From Psychromonas sp. (GTDB taxonomy: Bacteria > Pseudomonadota > Gammaproteobacteria > Enterobacterales > Psychromonadaceae): DNA of 45,954 bases. Where the stretch lies: positions 1 to 45,954 of the forward strand of contig JAGLDN010000049.1 in assembly GCA_023145575.1 (NCBI GenBank), given 5' to 3'. The position numbers were made by a program, and so were the translations under genes. Below are positions 32,057 to 41,679 of the stretch, one piece after another (the first letter of the stretch is position 1; each line of letters starts with the position of its first letter). The notes below the pieces were generated by a model, which saw only the letters and a list, made by a program, of their open reading frames with translations, made no database searches and had not been told where the DNA came from.

Positions 32057-33454
32057 CTATTTCCAATGTCGAATATCAACAAAATGACCTGCAATTGAAG
32101 CCGCCGCAGCCATCGCAGGTGAAACAAGGTGAGTTCGCCCGCCTTTACCTTGACGTCCTTCAAAATTCCGATTTGACGTTGATGCTGCACGTTCTCCCTC
32201 TTTTAATTCATCGCCATTCATTGCTAAGCACATTGAACAGCCTGGATCTCGCCACTCCCAACCCGCATTAATAAATATCTTATCAAGACCTTCTTTTTCT
32301 GCTTGGTATTTAACAGGTAATGAGCCTGGGACGGCAATTGCTTTTATGTCTGCAGCAATTTTTTTACCTTTAATGAGTTTTGCAGCCTCCCGAAAATCCT
32401 CAATTCGGCCGTTAGTACAAGAGCCTATAAAAACAGTATCAATGGCGATATCTGTGATTTTTTGTCCTGCAGTCAAATCCATATATAGTAATGCTTTTGA
32501 ACACGCTTGCGCTTTTATTTCATTATCAAAAGAAGTGGGTGATGGCACAACACTATCTACCGCAATAACTTGTTCTGGAGAGGTTCCCCAAGTAACTTGT
32601 GGTGCAATATCTTCCGCTTTTAATGTAATAGTTACATCAAATTTTGCATTATCATCTGAAACTAATAATTTCCAGTATGCTACTGCGTTATCCCAATCTT
32701 TGCCTTTAGGAGCAAATTCTTTATTTTGTAAATAATCATAAGTTTTTTGATCAGGTGCAACTAAACCTGCTCTTGCGCCGGCTTCAATGGCCATGTTGCA
32801 AAGTGTCATGCGCCCTTCCATCGTAAGATCAGTAATTGTATTGCCAGTAAACTCGATGACATAACCCGTTCCTCCCGCAGTACCAGTGGTAGCTATGATT
32901 GCTAATGCAATATCTTTTGCTGTTGAAAATTCAGATAATTTACCTTCCACTTTTATTAGCATTGTTTTTGATTTTTTTTGTGGCAATGTTTGTGTTGCCA
33001 TCACATGTTCAACCTCAGAAGTACCAATGCCAAACGCTAGCGCACCAAATGCACCATGTGTTGCCGTATGGCTATCACCACAACAAATTACCATGCCTGG
33101 ATGTACAAAACCATGCTCTGGTACAACAATATGAATCACACCATTATTTAAGCTATCGAGTCCATATAGATTAATGTTATGTATTGCACAATTTTCAGTC
33201 ATCGCATCAACTTGTTTTTTTGCAATCGCATCAACGATGTGTGTGCGGTTAACTGTTGGAATACAGTGATCAATAGTTGCAAGAATACTGTGACGATTTC
33301 TAATTTCCCGGTTTTGTAATTTTAGCCCTTCAAACGCTTGAGGAGTCGTCACCTCATGTAATAAGTGTCTATCAACAAATAATAATGGCGCTCCTTCTTC
33401 TGGCTCATAAACCATGTGATCATCCCATATCTTTGTATACATTGTTCTCGTCAT
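32057..33454 (-). CDS. leuC: 3-isopropylmalate dehydratase large subunit
   Basis: LeuC is the aconitase-family large subunit carrying the [4Fe-4S] cluster. It has 465 residues (E. coli 466). The cluster cysteines are in [13 protein letters not shown] (near 347) and [11 protein letters not shown] (near 407-410). [20 protein letters not shown] and [18 protein letters not shown] are also conserved. The ATG at 33454 follows GGAG. Unlike the leuABCD operon of enteric bacteria, nothing lies upstream on the same strand: a repeat-bearing spacer of about 700 bp and then the divergent rnd gene. Confidence 0.97.
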   Translation of the reverse strand: MTRTMYTKIWDDHMVYEPEEGAPLLFVDRHLLHEVTTPQAFEGLKLQNREIRNRHSILATIDHCIPTVNRTHIVDAIAKKQVDAMTENCAIHNINLYGLDSLNNGVIHIVVPEHGFVHPGMVICCGDSHTATHGAFGALAFGIGTSEVEHVMATQTLPQKKSKTMLIKVEGKLSEFSTAKDIALAIIATTGTAGGTGYVIEFTGNTITDLTMEGRMTLCNMAIEAGARAGLVAPDQKTYDYLQNKEFAPKGKDWDNAVAYWKLLVSDDNAKFDVTITLKAEDIAPQVTWGTSPEQVIAVDSVVPSPTSFDNEIKAQACSKALLYMDLTAGQKITDIAIDTVFIGSCTNGRIEDFREAAKLIKGKKIAADIKAIAVPGSLPVKYQAEKEGLDKIFINAGWEWRDPGCSMCLAMNGDELKEGERAASTSNRNFEGRQGKGGRTHLVSPAMAAAASIAGHFVDIRHWK

Positions 33455-33657
33455 TATAACTCCATTACGGACTTGTTAAATTTCATGTCTTTCAACTTAC
33501 TTAAAGAAGTTGCTCTTTTAGGACTATTTTTACAGCAAGCTGTTAAGTAAAATTATTTAAACACTTAGACAACATATTATTAAGATAAATAAAATGATGT
33601 GTGTGAGTATGAAATTGAACCCTCTATGATCAATTAGCCAAATTGTATTTGTAATTT

Positions 33658-34110
33658 TATACCCATGTCACTTCGAAATGCAACGTCTGCAAGGAAAATT
33701 GTGCTAATATCCTAGGCATAAAATTGCCCTCTCGATGATTAACTACGTTGATCACCAAAAGCCGAATTAAAATAAAATAAAGACTTTAATTGTTGACGAG
33801 TTTTTCAATTTTTCATGGACAAATATCACATCATTAATAAATTATAATAGATGTTTAACAAAATAAAGATATTCCAGTTATAATCTATAGTCATTTTATG
33901 TCTCCTGTCCTCTGGTGATTTTTCTTACCCTGTTTGGCAAGGCTCTATATCCAGAGCTACACTACCAGATTTGTAAAGAAAATAATGATGTAACAATTAA
34001 CATTTATTTGTGAGCTCTACAGGCAAACGATAAGCGCAGCTAATCGTCGATAGGTAAAATTTTACGTGTCGCTTTTAATCTTAAGATCATCACGGATAAA
34101 AGATCTTGAG
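33658..34110 (+). repeat. Long modular intergenic repeat between leuC and rnd
   Basis: It begins TATACCCATGTCACTTCG, then has GTGCTAATATCCTAGGCATA, AATAAAGACTTTAATTG with TTGACGAGT (33776-33803), AACGATAAGCGCAGCTAATC (about 34026) and GATAAAAGATCTTGAG (about 34095). The first, third and fourth modules recur in order at 23538-23900. The 720-bp spacer holds no convincing gene; 33493-33512 has a 6-bp stem (CAACTT/AAGTTG) near the leuC start. Confidence 0.6.
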
Positions 34111-34174
34111 ATAACCTAGGCTTTAGTCAATTATAGTGTATCAAAATTTATGCTTTAATAATAACGAGAAAATT

Positions 34175-35284
34175 ATGCAGTTTGATATGATAACCTCACA
34201 AGAACGACTTAAATCTTTTATACAAACTATTGATAATTCGACGCTATCTATCGATACGGAATTTGTCAGAACACGTACCTATGTCGCAAATTTAGGCTTG
34301 TTGCAACTTAATCAAAATAATAAAATAACCTTAATCGACCCGATTTTGGTGCCTGATTTAAGTACTTTCTGGAAAACATTAGACTCAAAAAAATGCCTTT
34401 TGCACGCAAGTGGAGAAGATTTAGAGATTATCAGACAGCATAAAGGTGATTTAAATTTTACTTTATTTGACACGCAGATTGCTTGTGCATTTTTAAACTT
34501 AGGTGCCTCTTTAGGCTATGCTAAAATGGTTGAGCTATTAAGAGAGGTAATAGTAGATAAGGGTGAGTCTCGTGCAGATTGGTGCATAAGACCCTTAGGT
34601 GAAAAGCAACTCAATTATGCCGCCACAGATGTTTTACATTTACCATATTGTTTTAGTAAATTAAAAGAGAAATTAATTGAAAAAAAAATGTATGATTTTT
34701 TTCTCGATGAATGCCGATCTACACTTGAAGATAAAATGAAAACACAAAACCCTGACAATGCTTATAAATCACTTAATAATTTATTTAAACTTGATAGGCA
34801 AGCTCTGGCAACAGCCAAAGAAATTGCTAAATGGCGTTTGAATACTGCCAGACAACGTAATTTACCACTTAATTTTGTATTAAAATCGGATCACATTTGG
34901 TTAATCGCTTATTATCAACCCAAAAGTATTGCCGATTTGCAACGCCTACACCTTATGCCGAATGAAATACGTCTTCACGGATCAAGCTTGATAAAAGTAA
35001 TCGAGCGTGTTTTAACTGAAGATCCAGAAAGTTATCCTCAGTTAATTTCTCGTTTAATTGATTTCCCTGCTTACAAAAAAACACTTCAATCGATACGTGA
35101 AAAAGTTAAATATTGTGCAGAGCAATACCAACTACCCATTGAACTTATTGCATCTAAGCGCATTATTAATAATTATTTAAGTTGGTTATGGATAATCGAT
35201 GAGGATCATGATCAGCTAAACGGAAAACCAAAACTATTAAAAGGCTGGCGATTTGAATTAATTGGCCACCAATTTGAACATTAA
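34175..35284 (+). CDS. rnd: Ribonuclease D
   Basis: RNase D is a 3'-5' exoribonuclease involved in tRNA end maturation. The ATG at 34175 is chosen over a GTG at 34136 because it starts at the family's usual point and gives 369 residues (E. coli 375). The DEDDy active site is visible as SIDTEFVRTRTY (ExoI), a middle HASGEDLEII...LFDTQIA region, and NYAATDVLHL with its tyrosine (ExoIII). A HRDC domain follows from about residue 200. The stop is 16 bp before the ampG-like gene on the same strand, which suggests an operon. Confidence 0.93.
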   Translation: MQFDMITSQERLKSFIQTIDNSTLSIDTEFVRTRTYVANLGLLQLNQNNKITLIDPILVPDLSTFWKTLDSKKCLLHASGEDLEIIRQHKGDLNFTLFDTQIACAFLNLGASLGYAKMVELLREVIVDKGESRADWCIRPLGEKQLNYAATDVLHLPYCFSKLKEKLIEKKMYDFFLDECRSTLEDKMKTQNPDNAYKSLNNLFKLDRQALATAKEIAKWRLNTARQRNLPLNFVLKSDHIWLIAYYQPKSIADLQRLHLMPNEIRLHGSSLIKVIERVLTEDPESYPQLISRLIDFPAYKKTLQSIREKVKYCAEQYQLPIELIASKRIINNYLSWLWIIDEDHDQLNGKPKLLKGWRFELIGHQFEH

Positions 35285-35300
35285 ACCTTAAAGGAATCCT

Positions 35301-36677
35301 ATGCACGAAAGTCAAAGTTGGAAAAACACCATTCAAAGTTACCTTGATAAACGATTACTTTGGATTTTTTTAATAGGCTGCTCAAGCGGTTTTCCATGGG
35401 TATTGATTGGCTCGGCTATGTCTGGCTGGTTAACAGATGCTGGATTGACACGTACTGCTATTGGTTATTTTGGATCTGTTTTTGTTGTTTATGCAATTAA
35501 TTTTTTATGGGCACCACTTGTTGACAGGGTTAAGCTACCTATATTATATCGTTTATTAGGGCAGCGTCGAAGTTGGATCCTACTTTGCCAATTCATTGTT
35601 TTAGTGTTTACGCTTTTAATCGCAGGCACCAATCCTGCACATGATTTAATGTATACCTCAATACTTGCATTAATTATTGCGACTGCATCGGCAACACAAG
35701 ATATCGCCATTGATGCTTATCGCATTGATACATTTCCAAAATCAGCAAAAATCAACAAACTCCCTCAATCCTCAGCCATGGCTGTTATCGGGTGGTGGAC
35801 AGGGTATTCCTTGCCGGGCTATTTAGCATTTATATCCGCTGATACTATTGGCTGGAATAACATCTATTATGGCATGGCAGGTGTTGCCATATTACTGATG
35901 GTCTTCACGCTTGTAGTGCAAGAGCCAAAATCAGATAGAGAAAAGCTACAAACTCAAGCTGAAGCGCGTCATGCAAAAGTATTAGGAACATCAATGCCTT
36001 TAACTACTTGGCTAAGTGTTACAGTTTTTGAACCATTTTTGGATTTTTTCAAAAGGAATGGCGTTAAAGTTTCGCTAACTATCCTCGCGTTTGTGTTTCT
36101 TTTCAAAATTGGAGAAGCATTTTTAGGGCGTATGTCGATTCCTTTTTATAAAGAAATTGGCTTTAGTAATGAGCAAATCGGTTATTATTCTAAACTCATA
36201 GGTTGGGGAGCAACCATGCTCTTTACATTACTTGGGAGTATGATAAATGTGAGGCTTGGGGTGGTTAGAGGGCTTATGATTGGTGGAATTGCAATGTCAA
36301 CAAGCAACTTAATGTTTTCTTGGATTGCACATGTCGGGCCAAATGAACATTTATTTTTAGCAACTATTTTAATTGACAACTTTACCACTGCATTTTCAAC
36401 GGTTGCCTTTGTATCTTTTTTAACCATGATGACTGGAGAAGCTTTTTCTGCAACACAATACGCCCTCCTCGCTTCATTAGGTAATTTAGGACGAACAACA
36501 CTTGCCTCCTTTAGTGGTGAGTTAGTTGATTATTTAAACAATTGGAGCTTGTTTTTTATTATAACAGCATTAATGGTTATCCCTAGTCTCATTATGCTTT
36601 ATTCACTGCGAAATTTCTTTAATACAATACTGTCAAAAAATGCAAAAATTACAGTAGAAAAAGACAAGAGTATTTAA
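35301..36677 (+). CDS. ampG: AmpG-like MFS permease
   Basis: This 458-residue major facilitator protein has about 12-14 predicted membrane spans. Features of the AmpG muropeptide permease family are visible: an N-terminal LLWIFLIGCSSGFPWVLIGS, the loop WAPLVDRVKLPILYRLLGQRRSW, and ATQDIAIDAYRID near residue 135. AmpG imports GlcNAc-anhydroMurNAc peptides from the periplasm for cell-wall recycling. The ATG at 35301 follows AAAGGAA. It is probably co-transcribed with rnd and ends convergently 16 bp from the thiolase-like gene. Exact substrate is inferred from family only. Confidence 0.85.
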   Translation: MHESQSWKNTIQSYLDKRLLWIFLIGCSSGFPWVLIGSAMSGWLTDAGLTRTAIGYFGSVFVVYAINFLWAPLVDRVKLPILYRLLGQRRSWILLCQFIVLVFTLLIAGTNPAHDLMYTSILALIIATASATQDIAIDAYRIDTFPKSAKINKLPQSSAMAVIGWWTGYSLPGYLAFISADTIGWNNIYYGMAGVAILLMVFTLVVQEPKSDREKLQTQAEARHAKVLGTSMPLTTWLSVTVFEPFLDFFKRNGVKVSLTILAFVFLFKIGEAFLGRMSIPFYKEIGFSNEQIGYYSKLIGWGATMLFTLLGSMINVRLGVVRGLMIGGIAMSTSNLMFSWIAHVGPNEHLFLATILIDNFTTAFSTVAFVSFLTMMTGEAFSATQYALLASLGNLGRTTLASFSGELVDYLNNWSLFFIITALMVIPSLIMLYSLRNFFNTILSKNAKITVEKDKSI

Positions 36678-36693
36678 AAGAATTTATACCCAT

Positions 36694-37668
36694 TTACTGT
36701 TTATCTACGTTAGTCCACGAATATAGGTGCAAGCTTTGATGAAGTTGATCTGAAATAGAGAGTTGCATTGTGTTACCACTGAGTATATTGTTTTCATAAC
36801 CATAATAAATATGCAACAGGTAAAATATCGGTGAGCATGTTCCTAATTCGCCAGTAAGATAACTGATTTGTTTGAAATTACAGGTCAGGTTAATATGACC
36901 ATTGAGTTGATCGTAAGCTGATATCCAAGGGTTAACCTGAGACTGCAAGCCATTACCAGGTGCATAAAATGTAGTAATGATTGGGTCGTTAATATCTTTT
37001 AATTGTTTTGTTGCATTACAAAATAAAGTACTCGAGGCGGTCGTTTCATGTTTTTTAATGACTGTTTCATGACTGTTAAAAAACAAATCCAAACCTGATC
37101 CATTAATAGTTAGCTTGGTAAATATTACAGCCTCTGAAGCAATAAATCCTTCTTCGCCATATTCATCTACACATAAATTTTTTGCGTATAAGTCATCCAT
37201 ATCATGGTAAAGGCTATCAACGCCGAGTAGGTATACAGATGAATTAGGCTCTTTGAAAACTTGCTCAATGTCAGTGAGAGCCAAGCTTAATGCAGTTCTG
37301 CCAAAAGGGAAATATTTTATATCGGACTTATTAAATATCTTTGGGAACTTCTCTTTGAGAGTGTTTTGCCAATCAATAAATAGTGGCGTGTCTTCCCCTA
37401 ACTCTGGCAACAGAACATACAAAGGCTGTGCGTTAAAATCAATGTCATCATTATTTTCTAGACGCGTCAGCATAGCTTCTACCAATAAAATTATTCGTGA
37501 TAATTTGTTATCACTTTCTGCTAAATCGCAAAAATTTGCGGGTACAATATGACCATCATCAAAAGTATACAAAGCATGGTCAACAGGTACCAAATCAATA
37601 TTTAACACTAGTTGCATATCACTCTCAATACCTAGTAAAATGTCACTGTGTTGTAATTTAAAAATCAT
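36694..37668 (-). CDS. T6SS-island thiolase-fold protein without catalytic residues
   Basis: This 324-residue protein was not recognised as an enzyme. Its middle reads like a ketoacyl-synthase/thiolase core: YLLGVDSL at about 146-153 and GEEGFIASEA at 171-180 match GGVDSL and GF-PGEAA of that fold, and TGELGTCSPIFYLL at 272-285 matches the late GH-LGAA segment. Where such enzymes carry the nucleophilic cysteine, this protein has FPFGRTALSLAL (120-131) with no cysteine. The late histidine is replaced by glutamate 274. A non-catalytic thiolase-fold protein is therefore inferred. It is the last gene of the vgrG-PAAR-HEAT series, 129 bp after the HEAT gene. GAGG precedes the ATG. Similar genes are recalled near T6SS spikes in other proteobacteria, with unknown role. 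Confidence 0.6.
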   Translation of the reverse strand: MIFKLQHSDILLGIESDMQLVLNIDLVPVDHALYTFDDGHIVPANFCDLAESDNKLSRIILLVEAMLTRLENNDDIDFNAQPLYVLLPELGEDTPLFIDWQNTLKEKFPKIFNKSDIKYFPFGRTALSLALTDIEQVFKEPNSSVYLLGVDSLYHDMDDLYAKNLCVDEYGEEGFIASEAVIFTKLTINGSGLDLFFNSHETVIKKHETTASSTLFCNATKQLKDINDPIITTFYAPGNGLQSQVNPWISAYDQLNGHINLTCNFKQISYLTGELGTCSPIFYLLHIYYGYENNILSGNTMQLSISDQLHQSLHLYSWTNVDKQ

Positions 37669-37797
37669 TAATGCGCCTCTTTTGCGAACATATAGTATAG
37701 GCTTGTGACCTTTGATATAAATGATGTGAAATTGATTTTTGATTTTCTTGCTTACTTTTTGATATCTTTTTGAGTATTCCTTGGTGTGGTTTGTTTT

Positions 37798-38856
37798 TCA
37801 TAAGATAGCTTCTGCCTCTGCGTAATAATGAAGACCATCATCAACATTCACCATTATTTGATTTATTGACGCAACACGGCGATGTGCTTGACTCGCAGAT
37901 TTATAAATATTTAGAATATTGAGTGGAGTACGATTTTTTCCCGACAATATACATGGGCCAAACACCTTTAAAAAATCACTATCCCAATAATGCAACATTT
38001 TTGCACCATAATAAGCAAGGTTGCTCTTTTGTTTTTCTTGATCGGAATCAAACTGAATATCAGAGGGAATAAGTTCATCTAATTTATCTCCCAATAAAAT
38101 TCTTAGGGAATGATACGCGCATAATGTATACTTTTCGTCTTGTAAATAACGTGCTAAAAAAGGTATAAATTTAGTATATCCGCTTAAAGACATCACTCTA
38201 ATAATTAGTTTGACATGTTCATCATCGGCTGATAGTTTATTCACCACTTCAGTTACTGTTTTTTCATTTAATGCAACAATAAATAGTTCAAATAAATGGC
38301 TTTCGAGTAATTCTAAATCTATAAACAGTAGTAGCAAATCACTTTGCAATTGCGTATCAGAAAATAGCAAGTTAAAATAAAGTTTATTAACGGGAGTAGC
38401 TTCCCAATCCTCACTTTCAACGAGTTTTAGCACATTCTCATATTGATCTGTATAAAAACAATATAATAATTGTATTTGTAAACGATTGCTAGTGCCACTA
38501 AATTTTTTTAATAATCCCTTATTTCCTTTAATTAGCATCAGTTCATCACCTAATAACTGCATTTTAGGATCTGGGGATTCTTGTAAGTTGCTCAATAAAG
38601 AAGTGAAGTTATTATGAATTTTTGCATATACCTGCAATAATAATAATTGTTGATTGTTTGATAATTCTTCATATACTTTAAAAAGATCCAGTGCTAGCAA
38701 GGGATTTTTTTTAGAAAAAAAGTGATCGGGATCTGCACGTAAAAGTCGCGCACAGGCTAATAAACGATTGCTATTATCATCCATGTTTTGTTTAAATGAA
38801 CAAAAGCCATTAGAAAATTGTTTACGTTGGCTCATTAACTCGAATAAATAACTCAT
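37798..38856 (-). CDS. HEAT-repeat-like protein (TIGR02270-type), T6SS-associated
   Basis: This 352-residue, helix-rich protein has no signal peptide. Its start (YLFELMSQRKQF...RLLACARLL) and the HEAT-like stretch SLSGYTKFIPFLARYLQDEK followed by CAYHSLRILLGDKL (about 223-258) resemble the TIGR02270 family, known from Myxococcus, Geobacter and Pseudomonas. It lies 66 bp after PAAR and upstream of the thiolase-like gene, so all are probably co-transcribed with vgrG. HEAT solenoids usually bind other proteins, so a loading or adaptor role for PAAR/VgrG or the thiolase-like partner is possible but unproven. Confidence 0.55.
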   Translation of the reverse strand: MSYLFELMSQRKQFSNGFCSFKQNMDDNSNRLLACARLLRADPDHFFSKKNPLLALDLFKVYEELSNNQQLLLLQVYAKIHNNFTSLLSNLQESPDPKMQLLGDELMLIKGNKGLLKKFSGTSNRLQIQLLYCFYTDQYENVLKLVESEDWEATPVNKLYFNLLFSDTQLQSDLLLLFIDLELLESHLFELFIVALNEKTVTEVVNKLSADDEHVKLIIRVMSLSGYTKFIPFLARYLQDEKYTLCAYHSLRILLGDKLDELIPSDIQFDSDQEKQKSNLAYYGAKMLHYWDSDFLKVFGPCILSGKNRTPLNILNIYKSASQAHRRVASINQIMVNVDDGLHYYAEAEAIL

Positions 38857-38922
38857 TATTTACAATTTTTCCTACTAGCATGAAATCCGAAGCTACTTTA
38901 ATTATTTAGTATACTTTGATCG

Positions 38923-39213
38923 TCATCCAATTAATACTGTGGGGTTCCCAATTGTTACTTTAGCTCCGTGCACTGTGGAATCGCCCAATCTAACCGCGGG
39001 TTTTCCACCAATCATTACCGTAAAGGATCCTATAATAATTTTATCTGGCGGCCCGACACAAACACACTGATCTCCTAAAATTGCAGCGGGTAGACCACCA
39101 ATCAAGACATTCAGAGCGCCAGGGCCTATAATGGGCCCGCCAACATGTGGCACTACGCCTGTGACTTGTGCGCATACATGTATACCAGTAATTGTTGCTG
39201 CTGGAACTCCCAT
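38923..39213 (-). CDS. PAAR-domain T6SS tip protein
   Basis: This 96-residue protein is built almost entirely of a PAAR domain: MGVPAATITGIHVC, then GPGALNVLIGGLPAAILGD, SFTVMIGGKPAVRLGDST and a C-terminal GNPTVLIG. PAAR proteins form the sharp metal-bound tip on the VgrG spike. The ATG at 39213 has an excellent ribosome-binding site (AAGGAGG); the frame is open to 39345, but upstream residues are unrelated. It has no N- or C-terminal effector extension, so it is a stand-alone tip. It lies 510 bp after vgrG on the same strand. Confidence 0.9.
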   Translation of the reverse strand: MGVPAATITGIHVCAQVTGVVPHVGGPIIGPGALNVLIGGLPAAILGDQCVCVGPPDKIIIGSFTVMIGGKPAVRLGDSTVHGAKVTIGNPTVLIG

Positions 39214-39435
39214 CGCTCCCTCCTTAATTTTTATTAAATTAAAAATCGATGAGTATTTAATATTTAGTGAATAAATCAAATAAAGATTATGTATATACCC
39301 ATGTAAAGTAAAGTTGAAAAGTAACATGGGCATCGTTATGAACACCGCTTGTTCTTTTATTTAAACTAATTTACGATCATACTCGTTATCATTTATTGGC
39401 GTAGCTCCTCAGTCTGTGACAAAGCAATACTTTCC

Positions 39436-39460
39436 TATCTTGTATTTATAATACAAGATA
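39436..39460. repeat. Perfect 11-bp hairpin between vgrG and PAAR
   Basis: TATCTTGTATT and AATACAAGATA are exact inverted repeats with a 3-nt loop. There is no T run on the minus strand after it, so it is not a standard terminator. The rest of the 510-bp spacer (39214-39723) shows only a partial repeat end TATACCCATGTAAAG near 39294. Confidence 0.5.
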
Positions 39461-39723
39461 TTCAATTAATTTCGCTTGAGCATCGTTATTTTGATTAAAT
39501 TCAGCATTATTTATATAATTAATCAAATCTATCATTATATTACGATCATGTCTCTATGGATATGTCATGCATAAATTAAATAGAACAAACTCGACTAACG
39601 ATAATCTCCATACTTGGTTTGGCCAACAAAGGTTTATTGTTAGGGTTGCACGCAAGGTAAAGATAGGCTAAATCAAATATTAAAATTATTGCTTTATTGT
39701 CGTTAAAATAAGTTTTTTTCATA

Positions 39724-41679
39724 TCAATTCAACTGAATCATCGCGGCTTTTTGGGCGATTTTAGAACCAGTAATACTTATATCTGTTCCTTTAATGTCAA
39801 CCTGACCGTTAGCCGATAATTTAATAGAGGCCAATCCCACTTCAAAACTAAGCTCTGTACCCGCTTTAATAGTTAATTTCATTTTCGATTCTAATGTATG
39901 ATCTTGAGTTGATATTGCGGATCTAGTACCTTTAACTTCTAAAGAATCGTTGCTTGCAACTGTTACCGTCTGAGCAGCTCCTAGTTCTAACTTATATTCA
40001 CCGTCAATTTTGGTAGAACTGGTTCCCTCAACAGTTAGCTCGTCGTTTTTCTTCACTGAAACAGTACGATTTTCACCAACTTCAATAGTTTGCACCTTAG
40101 TCACGCTTTCAGTACTATTATTGAGTACTTTAGTAGTAGAGTCGTTTTTGATTACTATTTCATAATCTTTTTCTGCCTGCAGGGCGAATAATTCTTTACC
40201 TTTCTCATCCTCAAAACGTAATTCATTAAAATTATCTGATTGCCCATTTTTTGTGCTCTTTGTTTTAATACCACTTTGCGTTTTTTTCGCTGGCAATTCA
40301 TAAGGTGGCATGTAATCTACATTATTAATCGCACCAATAATGATAGGCTGATCAGGATCGCCATTGACAAAGTTAACAATTACTTCTTGCCCAACGTGAG
40401 GGTAGAAGAATGCCCCCCATCCATTCCCTGCCCAATTTTGAGAAACACGGATCCAGCATGAACTGCTTGAATCCTTCTTTCCTTCTCTATCCCAGTGGAA
40501 TTGTACTTTAACTCGCCCATATTTATCTACTAAAATTTCATCTCCCTTTTCACCAGTTACTACAGCGGTTTGAATGCCATTAATTAATGGTTTTTCCCGT
40601 AATAATACAGGGCGATAAGGTGTATCTTCAGGGACACATTCAAAATGATTCTTGTATATGCCAGTTTTATTTGAAGCTTCGGTTATTACCGAAGTGAGCA
40701 TAAACGTTTTACCAACATAATTAGGATCTAAATGATCTTTAAAGGTAAATAGCTTCCCGACCAGAAAACTAATGCAAGAACTCGTGCCGAAACATTTGCG
40801 CATGTCTTTTTGCACTGCTTCAAGACGTATGTTAGCAATAGGTTCAGCGCGTTTATTTAATTCAGATTCACCGACAAATTTATATATTTCGTATGCATTT
40901 TGATCTGGTAATGAGGCTACAACACTCTTTCCAGAGGGTAAACCTTTTGGCCGTGTATAGTCATAACCTAGTTGAGAGTAGGCTCCGCTGGTCATCGTTA
41001 ATCCACCAGACCACGTATCAACTTCTGAAAAGTGGTCGCTAGGCCTGTGCGTTATTTCACTTTGATCACATTTTACGTAGCTACTCACATCGTTTATAAG
41101 AATTAACATATGTTCTTTTTTAGTATGATCAAAGTAGTAGAAGATCCCTTCTTGCTCGAGTATCCGGCTAATAAAAGCTAAATCGGTCTCTTGATATTGT
41201 ACACAGTATTCATATTTTGGATGGCTACCTTTAGTTGAATCCTTAAAGGCAACTTTATGTTGACCGAATAAATCAGAACAAATATCAATCACAGATTTAT
41301 TTTGAAAAATCCTGCAATTTATTCGATTTTCCATAAACGCTACTTTGGGAACAATCATTGCCTTATAACGGATAAACTTTTCAGCAGAATCTGTGTCTAG
41401 TGTTTGGACACCATCGGATTCTATGTGAGTAATAAACCCGTGGAACTCACGCAAATATTTTTTGGATTCTCTGGTACAAGATAAGGAGATAGAGACTGAC
41501 TTTCCGATTAAATCATCTAATTTAATTTTACTGTCAACAGCATGCATTAATACTACAATCGAAAAAGGTTCCGACATTTTTTCAGTTACGCTAAAACCAG
41601 TTAAAGCAAGTTTACCTTTGCCTAATGGCGTTGATATCTGAATGCGATCAATCATTAAATTTTCTGAACTAGTTGCCAT
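39724..41679 (-). CDS. vgrG: T6SS spike protein VgrG
   Basis: VgrG (TssI) trimers form the puncturing spike of the T6SS. The ATG at 41679 follows GGAGG and gives 651 residues; the frame extends to 41748. The N-terminal gp27-like domain covers about 1-360 (GFSVTEKMSEPFSI, FHGFITHIES, YCVQYQETDLAFISRILEQE). The gp5-like OB fold is at about 375-455 (VDKYGRVKVQFHWDREG, WAGNGWGAFFYPHVGQEV). The C terminus is the needle with short repeats (ENRTVSVKKN, AAQTVTVASN) ending in IQLN. There is no extra effector domain, so any effector is carried by a partner. It is the first of four probable co-transcribed genes. Confidence 0.95.
   Translation of the reverse strand: MATSSENLMIDRIQISTPLGKGKLALTGFSVTEKMSEPFSIVVLMHAVDSKIKLDDLIGKSVSISLSCTRESKKYLREFHGFITHIESDGVQTLDTDSAEKFIRYKAMIVPKVAFMENRINCRIFQNKSVIDICSDLFGQHKVAFKDSTKGSHPKYEYCVQYQETDLAFISRILEQEGIFYYFDHTKKEHMLILINDVSSYVKCDQSEITHRPSDHFSEVDTWSGGLTMTSGAYSQLGYDYTRPKGLPSGKSVVASLPDQNAYEIYKFVGESELNKRAEPIANIRLEAVQKDMRKCFGTSSCISFLVGKLFTFKDHLDPNYVGKTFMLTSVITEASNKTGIYKNHFECVPEDTPYRPVLLREKPLINGIQTAVVTGEKGDEILVDKYGRVKVQFHWDREGKKDSSSSCWIRVSQNWAGNGWGAFFYPHVGQEVIVNFVNGDPDQPIIIGAINNVDYMPPYELPAKKTQSGIKTKSTKNGQSDNFNELRFEDEKGKELFALQAEKDYEIVIKNDSTTKVLNNSTESVTKVQTIEVGENRTVSVKKNDELTVEGTSSTKIDGEYKLELGAAQTVTVASNDSLEVKGTRSAISTQDHTLESKMKLTIKAGTELSFEVGLASIKLSANGQVDIKGTDISITGSKIAQKAAMIQLN

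Noticed and set aside
32346-32735. 129-codon frame on the plus strand inside leuC
   Set aside because: It is antisense to a strongly conserved gene and has no resemblance to any family.
32886-33174. Two overlapping plus-strand frames inside leuC
   Set aside because: They are antisense shadows of leuC coding sequence.
36694-38856. Toxin-immunity pair considered for the two genes after PAAR
   Set aside because: Neither protein shows a nuclease, lipase, amidase or pore-forming motif. Neither is small like typical immunity proteins.
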